In this document: positions 36,195-44,037 of the stretch, one piece after another | Layout: each line of letters starts with the position of its first letter | How positions within the stretch are numbered: the stretch's first letter is position 1 | Assembly: GCF_900102525.1 (NCBI RefSeq) | Contig: NZ_FNBZ01000009.1 | Coordinates: 124,001 to 188,000, forward strand | Source of the DNA: Allobosea robiniae | GTDB lineage: Bacteria > Pseudomonadota > Alphaproteobacteria > Rhizobiales > Beijerinckiaceae | DNA length: 64,000 bases | Direction of reading: 5' to 3' | Made by a program: the position numbers and the translations under genes | Notes under the pieces: model-generated | The model's database searches: none | Told to the model about the DNA's origin: nothing | The model's input: only the letters and a program-made list of their open reading frames with translations

Positions 36195-37388
36195 TCAGCG
36201 CTTGCGCTTGGCGCCGACCAGTTCGTCCCACTTGCGGAAGGCGACGACCATCTTGTCGGGCTTCAGCGGCAGTTCGATCGGGTTATTGGCGATGAGATCG
36301 GCATATTCGGGCCGGCCGAACTCCGCGATCACCTCCTGGCTGCGCTGCGGCGCGAGCGACAGCGGCACATTCTTCACCGCCGGGCCGGGGTAGAGATAGC
36401 CCTCGTCATAGGAATAGGCCTGCATCTTCGGCGTCAGCACATGCGCCATGATGTCGAGCACGACGGCGAGCCGGTCGTTCGGGATGCCCTTCGGCACGCA
36501 CATGAAGAAGGCGTCCGAGACCCAGTGGAAGCCCTTCAGCGTCTGGATCTTCGCTTCCTTCGGCACGATGCCGAGCGCGCGCGGATTGATGTCCCAGCCC
36601 GTGGTCGAGATGATGATGTCGCGCGAGCCGTCGCCGAACTCCTTCATCGTGGCGCCGGTGCCGGCCGGATAATACTCGATATATTCGCCGATCGCCTGCA
36701 GATAGGCCCAGGTCTTGTCCCAGCCATTGACCGGGTCCTGCGGGTCCTTGTCGCCGAGGAGATAGGGCAGGCCCATCATGAAGGTACGGCCCGGCCCCGA
36801 ATTGGTCGGACGGGCGTACATGAACTTGTTGGGGTTGGCCTTGGCCCAGGCGAGCAGCTCCTCGGCGGTGGTCGGCACCTGCTTGACGCGCGCCGGCATG
36901 TATTCGAGCAACGGCCCGGACGGATAGTAGTTCACCACCGTGCCGAAGCCTGCGCCCTGCGCCTTGTGCAGGTTGAGCGCCGCCGGCTCGTAGTTCTGTT
37001 CGATATTGGGGAACTTCTCGGCGAAATCCGGGAAGATCTTGAGCCAGAGATTCTGCTCCAGGCCGGCCGCGAGCCCGTCCGAGCCGGTCAGGATGAGGTC
37101 GAGATCGGAGCGGCCCGCATCCTGCTGCGCCTTGATCTTGCTCGCCAGTTCCGGCGCCGGCGCCTTCACATAGGTGATGCGCGAGACCAGCTTCGGATTG
37201 TTCGTGCGATAGTCGTCGAAGGCCTGCTGCATCAGCGCCAGCGCGCCGCCGACATCGATGATGTTGATGCCGACCGGCGCGGAAGGCAGTGCCGGCACGG
37301 CGGCCAGCGCACTGCCTCCGCCCAGGGTCAGCGCGCTCAGCCCGCCCAGGACGGTGCGGCGATCCACGCCTTTCGGAAATTCGCTCAT
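36195..37388 (-). CDS. Extracellular solute-binding protein, family-1-like, Tat-exported (nag cluster, copy 1)
   Basis: 397 aa. The twin-arginine signal is DRRTVLGGLSALTLGGG ending around ALAAV. The mature part is a periplasmic-binding fold with the segments TNSGPGRTFMMGLPY and STTGWDINPRALGIVPKEAK, nearly repeated in the protein at 40644-41819. The start at 37388 (MSEFPKG) is chosen for the signal; the frame is open upstream. It follows nagA by 34 bases as the last gene of the minus-strand operon. No permease or ATPase gene is nearby. Confidence 0.85.
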   Translation of the reverse strand: MSEFPKGVDRRTVLGGLSALTLGGGSALAAVPALPSAPVGINIIDVGGALALMQQAFDDYRTNNPKLVSRITYVKAPAPELASKIKAQQDAGRSDLDLILTGSDGLAAGLEQNLWLKIFPDFAEKFPNIEQNYEPAALNLHKAQGAGFGTVVNYYPSGPLLEYMPARVKQVPTTAEELLAWAKANPNKFMYARPTNSGPGRTFMMGLPYLLGDKDPQDPVNGWDKTWAYLQAIGEYIEYYPAGTGATMKEFGDGSRDIIISTTGWDINPRALGIVPKEAKIQTLKGFHWVSDAFFMCVPKGIPNDRLAVVLDIMAHVLTPKMQAYSYDEGYLYPGPAVKNVPLSLAPQRSQEVIAEFGRPEYADLIANNPIELPLKPDKMVVAFRKWDELVGAKRKR

Positions 37389-37422
37389 GATTCTCCCCTT
37401 CTTGCTTTGGTTGGTGACGTCT

Positions 37423-38445
37423 TCAGGCGGCAAAATCGCGGCGCTCGCTGCCGATGCGAGCGCTGCGGACATGGAGTTCCGGCGACCAGTCGATCGCGCT
37501 CTCCGGCAAGCTGATGCCGGCCCCGGCCAATGCGCCGGCGATGCAGGCGAGCGCATGGGTCGAGGCCATCGCGACCGCTTCGTCGGGCGTCGCGATGCCC
37601 CAGGCGACGACGTTGCGGACGGCATCGTCGAGCTTCAGTGCCGAACCCGCCAGCGAGGTGCCCCCGGGCTGGCGCACCGAGCCGTCGGCGGCGAGATCGA
37701 CCGGCATGCCGGCGAAGCTGTAGCGGCCGGGCACCGCGCCCGCCGCGACCACGGCATCGGTGACGAGGATCGAACGTTCGAAGCCCTTGGCCCGGATCAG
37801 GCTCTTCAGCGCCTTCGGATGGATATGGATGCCGTCCGCGATGAAGCCGGCCATCAAACGATCCTCGGCGAGCTGCGCGAAGAGCGGATTGACCAGCTTG
37901 TGCATCTGCTGCGGCAGGCCGTTTCCGAGATGGGTCGAGAGCGTTGCTCCCGCGGCAGCGGCGGCCTCGACAGCCTCGAAATCGGCGGCCGAATGGCCGA
38001 TCGCGACGATCTTGCCCATCCCTGCCAGCTGGCCGGCGAGCGCGACGCCGCCCTCGACCTCCGGCGCCAGCGTCACCATCAGGATCGGCCGCGACAGCAA
38101 TGTTTCGAGATGTGCGACAAGGTCGGTGGTCGCCGCCGTCATCGCGTCGGGCGGATGGCAGCCGGCATAGCCGGCCGACGGGTTCAGGAACGGGCCTTCG
38201 AGATGATAGCCCGGGCACATCAGCGGTCCGAGCCTGCTTCCTGTCACGGCCGCGTCGAGCGCCCGGAAGCGCTGTTCCAGCTCATGCGGATGCGCCGTGA
38301 TGATCGTCGGCAGGCAGATCGTGACGCCCGTCGCCAGCATCGCCTCCAGCGCCCGGTCGAGCTCGGCCGCAGTGATCGTGCCGGAGTTGAAATCCACCCC
38401 GGCAAAGCCGTTCACCTGCAGGTCGACGAGGCCGGGCGTGCGCAT
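37423..38445 (-). CDS. nagA: N-acetylglucosamine-6-phosphate deacetylase-like amidohydrolase, short N-terminus
   Basis: 340 aa. It starts directly at the barrel motif GLVDLQVNGFAGVDFN, matching the QLNG form of E. coli NagA and not the HxH form. Metal and active-site residues follow: LEGPFLNP (Glu), GHSAADF (His), STHLGNGL (His), DGIHIHP (His) and VTDAVVAAG (catalytic Asp). The first about 50 residues of a usual NagA (small beta-domain strands) are missing; the frame is open upstream but that would overlap nagB almost entirely. Removes the acetyl group from an N-acetylated amino-sugar phosphate. Confidence 0.85.
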   Translation of the reverse strand: MRTPGLVDLQVNGFAGVDFNSGTITAAELDRALEAMLATGVTICLPTIITAHPHELEQRFRALDAAVTGSRLGPLMCPGYHLEGPFLNPSAGYAGCHPPDAMTAATTDLVAHLETLLSRPILMVTLAPEVEGGVALAGQLAGMGKIVAIGHSAADFEAVEAAAAAGATLSTHLGNGLPQQMHKLVNPLFAQLAEDRLMAGFIADGIHIHPKALKSLIRAKGFERSILVTDAVVAAGAVPGRYSFAGMPVDLAADGSVRQPGGTSLAGSALKLDDAVRNVVAWGIATPDEAVAMASTHALACIAGALAGAGISLPESAIDWSPELHVRSARIGSERRDFAA

Positions 38446-38447
38446 TC

Positions 38448-39194
38448 TCAGCCTTTCCGGCTCAGCAGCGAGGCAGCCGGCGGATCGATGAACAGCACGG
38501 TCCGCTTGTGCGTCTGCAGGATCGAGGCCGGGCTGAGATTGCTGACCGGGCCTTCCAGCGCCGCCTTCGTGGCCGCGGCCTTGCGCGTGTCCGAGACCGA
38601 AAGGACGATCAATTCGCTCTTCAGGATCTGGCGGATGCTCATCGAGATCGCCTGTTGCGGCACGGCGTCGAAGCTTGGGAACCAGCCCTCGCCGAATTGC
38701 TGCTGCCGGCAGGCATCGTCGAGATTGACGACCAGATACGGCTCTTCCGTGTCGAAATCGGCCGGCGGATCGTTGAAGGCGAGATGGCAGTTCTCGCCGA
38801 ACCCGGCAAAGCAGACCGCAATGCGCTTGCCGGCGATCTGCTGGTTGAGCTGCTTCACCGCCGCCGCGGGATCGCCCTCGCCTTCGACCGGGATGAAGGT
38901 CGGCGCGTTCTTCAGCGGCGCCATGAAGCGCTCGCGCAGATAGCGCCGGAAGCTCGCCGGATGGCTCTCGGGCAGGCCGACATATTCGTCGAGATGGAAG
39001 GCCGTGACCTTCGACCAGTCGATGCCCTCGGCCGCGACGAGATGGTTCAGCATTTCGAACTGGCTGGCGCCGGTCGCCACGATGATCGTCGCCTCGCCAT
39101 GGCGAGCAAGCTCGTCGCGGATCGCCTGCGCACCAGCCGCCGCCGCCTGCCGGCCGAGCTCTTCCTTGTCGGAAGCGACATGCATCTCGATCAT
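38448..39194 (-). CDS. nagB: Glucosamine-6-phosphate deaminase/isomerase-like protein
   Basis: 248 aa. It keeps the LDEYVGL motif with the general acid/base Asp. The motif that reads GNDGHIAFNEP in E. coli NagB is [11 protein letters not shown] here, so the positions of Asp141 and Glu148 are Asn and Asp, the pattern of a NagB-related subgroup. It lies two bases from nagA and would convert the deacetylated amino-sugar phosphate to a ketose phosphate with ammonia release, or act on a related sugar phosphate. Divergent from the ROK regulator. Confidence 0.82.
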   Translation of the reverse strand: MIEMHVASDKEELGRQAAAAGAQAIRDELARHGEATIIVATGASQFEMLNHLVAAEGIDWSKVTAFHLDEYVGLPESHPASFRRYLRERFMAPLKNAPTFIPVEGEGDPAAAVKQLNQQIAGKRIAVCFAGFGENCHLAFNDPPADFDTEEPYLVVNLDDACRQQQFGEGWFPSFDAVPQQAISMSIRQILKSELIVLSVSDTRKAAATKAALEGPVSNLSPASILQTHKRTVLFIDPPAASLLSRKG

Positions 39195-39214
39195 CGAATT
39201 TTGAACCTTTTGTG

Positions 39215-39237
39215 TCAGAAAATTTCCGATATTCTGA
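39215..39237. promoter_or_regulatory. Inverted repeat in the nagB/ROK divergent promoter
   Basis: TCAGAA (39215-39220) and TTCTGA (39232-39237) with eleven bases between, inside an AT-rich intergenic region. A ten-base direct repeat AATTTTGAAC also occurs at 39197-39206 and 39276-39285. These are candidate sites for the adjacent ROK repressor. Confidence 0.45.
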
Positions 39238-39310
39238 AAGCGAGCTTATGAAGCTTCGGCCGAAACGCAATGATTAATTTTGAACGCAACCGTTCCGAAT
39301 AGAGCCCGCC

Positions 39311-40495
39311 TTGTCCCTGCTGACGCTCGACGAAACCCGCCTGGCCCTCGCCCATGACCGGGATTGCGCCCGGATCTACCGGCTGATCCTCAATGGCGAG
39401 GCCCATTCCCGCGCCGATATCGGACGTATCCTGCAATTGCGCTCGACCAGCGTCTCGCGCGTTGTCGGAGATCTCATCGCGCGCCGCCTCGTCATCGAGG
39501 CCACCGGCGAGACGAGCGGGCGCGGGCGGCCACCGGCGATCCTCGTCGCCCATACCCGCCGCATCGGCGCCTCCGTGATCTATGTCTCCAGCCAGTCGCT
39601 GTCGGGCGCGCTGGTCGATCTCAACGGCCATCTCGTCGCCGAGCGCCGCCGCCCCATCGCCGCCGATGCCGACAACGCCGCCATCGCCGAGGCCATGGCC
39701 AAACTGGCACGGGACCTCATCGACGCGATGCCACCGGGCATGAGCCATGCCGGCACCGCCGTCTCGCTCTCCGGCCTGATCGACCTGAAGCAGGGGCAAT
39801 GGCTCTTGGCCTCGCGCTGGCCGCGCATGCGCGGGCTCGACATCGCCGCGGTGCTCGAACCCGTGGCTGGCCCGGTCACGATCTGCCGCAATCTCGATGC
39901 CGAACTGCGCGCCCGCGCTGCCCGCGAGCCCGAGAATTTCGCGGGCGGGACGATCCTGCTGCACTGGGGCTGGGGCGTCGGTCTCGCCTACGCGGTCGAC
40001 GGCGAGCCCTTCGCGCCGACCGGCTCCTTCGGCGAGATCGGCCATTGGCGCCTCGCCGCGCTGGGGGAGCGCCGCTGCGGCTGCGGCAACACCGCCTGCC
40101 TCGAAACCGGCGCCGCGCTCTGGTCGCTGCTCCCCGCGCTGCGCCGGCATTGGCCCGATCTCGACCAGGACGAGGTGCGTCTCGCCCGGCAGCTCGCCGG
40201 GCTCGACCTGCTGGCCCTGCCCGAACTGGAGATGGCGGCAGCGCTGCTCGCCCGCGCGCTCGCCAATGCCTGCCGCCTGCTCTTCCCGGCCCGGATCGCG
40301 GTTAGCGGCCCCTTCTCCGCCAATCCGCAGCTCTGGGCCCGGTTCAACACGCTGTTCCGGGCAGAGGGCACGATGGATGGCTTCGCCGTGCCCGATCTCG
40401 CCGGCGTGCCCGCCAGCCATCTCTACGAGATCCACGGTGCCGCCGCCCCCCTGCTCAGCCGCGCGACCGAGGCGCTGCTGCTCGAACAGGCCTGA
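39311..40495 (+). CDS. ROK-family transcriptional regulator (NagC-like)
   Basis: 394 aa. An N-terminal winged helix-turn-helix (SRADIGRILQLRSTSVSRVV) precedes the ROK sugar-binding domain. The zinc motif reads GHWRLAALGERRCGCGNTAC followed by LET, with the conserved His and three Cys. The start is TTG at 39311: a stop codon 12 bases before it closes the frame and no nearby ATG is in frame. Divergent from nagB-nagA, it probably represses both directions and is released by an amino-sugar phosphate. Confidence 0.87.
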   Translation: MSLLTLDETRLALAHDRDCARIYRLILNGEAHSRADIGRILQLRSTSVSRVVGDLIARRLVIEATGETSGRGRPPAILVAHTRRIGASVIYVSSQSLSGALVDLNGHLVAERRRPIAADADNAAIAEAMAKLARDLIDAMPPGMSHAGTAVSLSGLIDLKQGQWLLASRWPRMRGLDIAAVLEPVAGPVTICRNLDAELRARAAREPENFAGGTILLHWGWGVGLAYAVDGEPFAPTGSFGEIGHWRLAALGERRCGCGNTACLETGAALWSLLPALRRHWPDLDQDEVRLARQLAGLDLLALPELEMAAALLARALANACRLLFPARIAVSGPFSANPQLWARFNTLFRAEGTMDGFAVPDLAGVPASHLYEIHGAAAPLLSRATEALLLEQA

Positions 40496-40643
40496 TCGAC
40501 CCGCTTCGCCATGTCCCGGCGCGGAGCCAGCCATGCCGCCGAATCCGCTGGCGCCTCCCAAAGTGGTGCACTAGTATCCCAGTCAAATGCTCCGGATGTC
40601 GCTGATGGCATCGCAAAAGAGAGCCGCAACCCAGGGAGAGATC

Positions 40644-41819
40644 ATGAACCATCCGACACGTCGCACCGTCATGGCCGGAGCTGCCGGCCTCGCTGCGCTG
40701 AAAGCCGGCGGAGCGCTGGCGCAGAACGCGCCCGTCTCGCTCAACATCATCGATGTCGCCGGCAATCTTCAGCTCACGCAGGCGGCCATCGAGAAATTCG
40801 CCAAGGACAATCCGAAGCTGATCTCGCGCCTGAATTTCTCGCGCGCGCCCTCTCCGGAACTGCCGGCGAAGCTCAAGGCGCAGCAGGCGGCCAACCGGGT
40901 CGATATCGACCTCGTGCTCACCGGCCCCGGCGCCATGTCGGACGGCATCCAGCAGGGGCTCTGGGTCGATGTCTGGAAGTCCCATGCCAAGGACCTGCCG
41001 AAGCCCGAGGAGGTCTATCACGAGCAGGCGCTGATGATGCAGCGCAATTTCGGCCAGAACGAGGGCGTCGCCGTCGTCTATTCGCCCTCCGGCCCGCTCT
41101 TCGAATACGCGCCCGATCGCCTCAAGACCGTGCCGAAGACGGCGGAAGAGCTGCTTGCCTATGTCAAGCAGAACCCGAAGCGATTCACCTATGCCCGCCC
41201 CATCAATTCCGGCCCCGGCTGGACCTGGCTCATGGGCCTGCCCTACATCCTCGGCGATGCCGACCCGACCGATCCGATCAAGGGCTGGGACAAGAGCTGG
41301 GCCTATCTCAAGGAACTCGGCACCGGCATCGACTACTATCCGGGCGGCACCGCCGCGACGATGAAGGAGCTCGGCGAGGGCACCCGCGACGTCATCGTCT
41401 CGACGCTGGGCTGGGACATCAACCCGCGCGTGCTCGGCATCGTGCCGAAGGAGGCGAAGGTCTTCGTCCTCGCCAACACGCACTGGATTCCCGACACCCA
41501 GTTCATGTGCATCCCCAAGGGTGTCCCGGCCGACAAGATGCCGGCGCTGGTCGCGCTGATGGCCTACATGCTCAAGCCGGAAGCGCAGGCCGTGACCTAC
41601 GACAAGGGCTATTTCTACCCCGGTCCGGCGGTCAAGGGCGTGACGCTCGCCATGGCGCCGCAGGAGAGCCGCGATATCCTCGCCGAGTACGGCCGGACGG
41701 AATATGACGGGCTGATCACCAGCCTGCCGACCCGCCCGCCCTTGACGCCTGAGCGTCTCGTCGCCGCCTTCCGGCGCTGGGACCAGGAGGTCGGCGTCGG
41801 CCACGGCGCGCCGCAATAG
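40644..41819 (+). CDS. Extracellular solute-binding protein, family-1-like, Tat-exported (nag cluster, copy 2)
   Basis: 391 aa. Twin-arginine signal PTRRTVMAGAAGL ending GALAQ. It is a clear paralogue of the protein at 36195: INSGPGWTWLMGLPYILGD, STLGWDINPRVLGIVPKEAK and the SLNIIDVAGN start all have counterparts. GGGAGAG precedes the ATG. It is followed after two bases by a Gfo/Idh/MocA gene, so it belongs to an operon of sugar enzymes, again without permease or ATPase genes. Confidence 0.85.
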   Translation: MNHPTRRTVMAGAAGLAALKAGGALAQNAPVSLNIIDVAGNLQLTQAAIEKFAKDNPKLISRLNFSRAPSPELPAKLKAQQAANRVDIDLVLTGPGAMSDGIQQGLWVDVWKSHAKDLPKPEEVYHEQALMMQRNFGQNEGVAVVYSPSGPLFEYAPDRLKTVPKTAEELLAYVKQNPKRFTYARPINSGPGWTWLMGLPYILGDADPTDPIKGWDKSWAYLKELGTGIDYYPGGTAATMKELGEGTRDVIVSTLGWDINPRVLGIVPKEAKVFVLANTHWIPDTQFMCIPKGVPADKMPALVALMAYMLKPEAQAVTYDKGYFYPGPAVKGVTLAMAPQESRDILAEYGRTEYDGLITSLPTRPPLTPERLVAAFRRWDQEVGVGHGAPQ

Positions 41820-41821
41820 CG

Positions 41822-42838
41822 ATGAAGTTCGCCGCCATCGGCCTCGACCACCGCCATATCTACCATATGGTCGACGGTCTCCTCGAAGCCGGCGCGACCT
41901 GCGTCGGCTTCGATCCCGCGACCAGCGACGAGCGCGTCCTCACAGGCTTCCGCGAGCGCTTCCCCGACCTGCCCGAGAGCACGGCCGCCCGGCTGATCGA
42001 CGACCCGTCGATCGACCTGATCGTCTGCGCCGGAATCCCGGCGGAGCGCGCCGCACTGGCCATCCGCGCCATGCGGGCCGGCAAGGACGTGATGGTCGAC
42101 AAGCCCGGCGTCACCGATTTCGACCAGCTCGCCGCCGTCGAGCAGGCGGTCGCCGAAACCGGCCGCATCTTCTCGATCTGCTTCTCCGAGCGCTTCACCG
42201 TTCCAGCCACGCTCATCGCCGGCAAATTGATCGCGGACGGCGCGATCGGCCGCGTGGTGCAGACGCTCGGCATGGGCCCGCACCGGCTCAACCGCGCGAT
42301 CCGGCCAGGCTGGTTCTTCGACAAGCGCCATTATGGCGGCATCCTCACCGACATCGCCTCGCACCAGATCGATCAGTTCCTGCATTTCACCGGCTCGGAC
42401 GATGCGGAGATCGTTGCTTCCGGCACCGGCCATTTCGGCGTGCCCGACCTGCCCGATTTCGAGGATTTCGGCGAAGTCCTGCTGCGCAGCGACCGGGCCG
42501 GCGGCTATATCCGCGTCGACTGGTTCACGGCCGACGGCCTGCCGACCTGGGGCGACGGCCGCCTGACCATCCTCGGCACCGAAGGCACGATCGAGCTGCG
42601 CAAATATGTCGACATCGCCGGCCGCCCGGGCACCGACCATGTCTTCCTCGTCGACAAGGCCGGCACCCGCCATATCGACGCCTCCAGCGAGCCGCTGACC
42701 TACTTCCGCAACCTGATTGCCGATATCGGCGCGCGCAGCGAAACCGCGATGAGCCAGCGCCACGTCTTCACCGTCTGCCGGCTCGCGCTGGAGGCGCAGG
42801 CCAAGGCGGTGTGGCTGCCGGCGAAGCCCCGCGCTTGA
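41822..42838 (+). CDS. Gfo/Idh/MocA-family oxidoreductase (1)
   Basis: 338 aa. The Rossmann part includes MRAGKDVMVDKPGVTDFDQL (the family VEKP-type motif with catalytic Lys as DKP) and the C-terminal part has GGILTDIASHQIDQFLHF, with the family's Asp/His pair. The N-terminal nucleotide-binding glycine motif is poorly kept (IGLDHRHIYH), so cofactor use is less certain. Two bases follow the binding-protein stop. Likely a sugar or sugar-acid dehydrogenase. Confidence 0.83.
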   Translation: MKFAAIGLDHRHIYHMVDGLLEAGATCVGFDPATSDERVLTGFRERFPDLPESTAARLIDDPSIDLIVCAGIPAERAALAIRAMRAGKDVMVDKPGVTDFDQLAAVEQAVAETGRIFSICFSERFTVPATLIAGKLIADGAIGRVVQTLGMGPHRLNRAIRPGWFFDKRHYGGILTDIASHQIDQFLHFTGSDDAEIVASGTGHFGVPDLPDFEDFGEVLLRSDRAGGYIRVDWFTADGLPTWGDGRLTILGTEGTIELRKYVDIAGRPGTDHVFLVDKAGTRHIDASSEPLTYFRNLIADIGARSETAMSQRHVFTVCRLALEAQAKAVWLPAKPRA

Positions 42839-42851
42839 GGAAGCACCTGAC

Positions 42852-43859
42852 ATGACACGCAAGCTCGGCATCGCCGTGATCGGGCTCGGCCCCGCCTCTC
42901 TGCCGCATTCGAAAAGCCTGCTCGACCTCGCTGATCGCGCCGAGACGCGCTGGGCCGTGAGCCGCACGCCGGATCGGGCTAAGGCCTATGCCGGGCAATT
43001 CCCGTTCCCGACCACGACCGATCTCGACGCCGTGCTGGCCGACCCGGCGGTCGATGCCTGCATCGTGCTGACACCCCCGTCGAGCCATCTCGACGTCTCC
43101 GCGCTCTGCCTCGAAGCCGGCAAACATGTTCTCGTCGAGAAGCCGCTGGAACTCACCAGCGAGCGCGGCCAGCGCCTCGTCGATACCGCCCGCCGGACGG
43201 GCAGGACCTTCGGCGTGACCCTCCAGCACCGCTTCCGCCCGGCCAGCCTGCGCCTGAAGGCCGCCCTGCAATCGGGCGAGCTCGGCACCATCGAAGCCGC
43301 CTTCCTCTCCGTGCCCTGGTGGCGCCCACAGAGCTACTATGACGAGCCCGGCCGCGGCACGCTCGGCCGTGACGGCGGCGGCGTACTGCTGACCCAGGCG
43401 ATCCACTCGCTCGACCTGTTCCGCTCGCTTGTCGGCGTATCGAAAGTGGTCGCGGCGCAGGCCCGCACGACCGCCCTCCACCGCATGGAGACCGAGGATT
43501 ACGTCTCCGCGCTGCTGGAGACCGCCAACGGCGCCCCCGCCACGCTGGTGACGACCACGGCCGCCTATCCGGGCTATCCCGAGCGCATCGAAATCACCGG
43601 CACCAAGGGTTTTGCCGCCCTCATCGGCGGGCGCCTGCGCCTCGCTTTTCTCGACGGGCGCGAGGAGATCGTCGAGGCCGAGGGCTCGACCGGCAGCGGC
43701 GCCAACATCATGGATTTCCCCCATGACGCCCACCGCGCCGTCATCGCCGATTTCCTCGATGCGATCGCTCAGGGCCGCGACCCCGTCGTCACCGGCGAGG
43801 AAGCGCTCGCTTCACAGCGCCTGGTCGACGACATCCTGAAGGCGGCACGGCTGGCATGA
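42852..43859 (+). CDS. Gfo/Idh/MocA-family oxidoreductase (2)
   Basis: 335 aa. N-terminal VIGLGPAS cofactor region, the VEKPLEL motif with catalytic Lys, and GGGVLLTQAIHSLDLF with the Gln/His/Asp cluster. It starts 13 bases after the previous gene and ends the plus-strand ROK operon. It is better conserved in the family motifs than its neighbour. A pair of such enzymes often performs sequential oxidation and reduction on a sugar ring. Confidence 0.87.
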   Translation: MTRKLGIAVIGLGPASLPHSKSLLDLADRAETRWAVSRTPDRAKAYAGQFPFPTTTDLDAVLADPAVDACIVLTPPSSHLDVSALCLEAGKHVLVEKPLELTSERGQRLVDTARRTGRTFGVTLQHRFRPASLRLKAALQSGELGTIEAAFLSVPWWRPQSYYDEPGRGTLGRDGGGVLLTQAIHSLDLFRSLVGVSKVVAAQARTTALHRMETEDYVSALLETANGAPATLVTTTAAYPGYPERIEITGTKGFAALIGGRLRLAFLDGREEIVEAEGSTGSGANIMDFPHDAHRAVIADFLDAIAQGRDPVVTGEEALASQRLVDDILKAARLA

Positions 43860-43913
43860 CGCCATCGGTTTCTTGACTTCGTGACGATTTGCGGTGTGTT
43901 TCCAATGATGAAA

Positions 43914-44010
43914 CGCCGTCATTCCGGGCTTGACCCGGAGCCTATCGCAGAGCGCAGAGCCTTGTGATGGATTCCGGATCGGCGCCGCTTCGCGGCTTGT
44001 CCGCAATGAC
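43914..44010. repeat. Extragenic repeat between the Gfo/Idh and kinase genes
   Basis: Opens CGCCGTCATTCCGGG, the same 15 bases as the left arm at 11550, and closes GTCCGCAATGAC, so GTCATT and AATGAC are inverse ends. This 97-base element explains most of the 178-base gap before the kinase; no gene is seen in it. Confidence 0.5.
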
Positions 44011-44037
44011 ACCTATGTTGCTGTCCAGGTGCCTCCG

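Noticed and set aside
39311-40495. ROK protein as an N-acetylglucosamine kinase
   Set aside because: It has an N-terminal winged helix-turn-helix and NagC-like length, pointing to a regulator; no sugar kinase is therefore assigned in the nag cluster.
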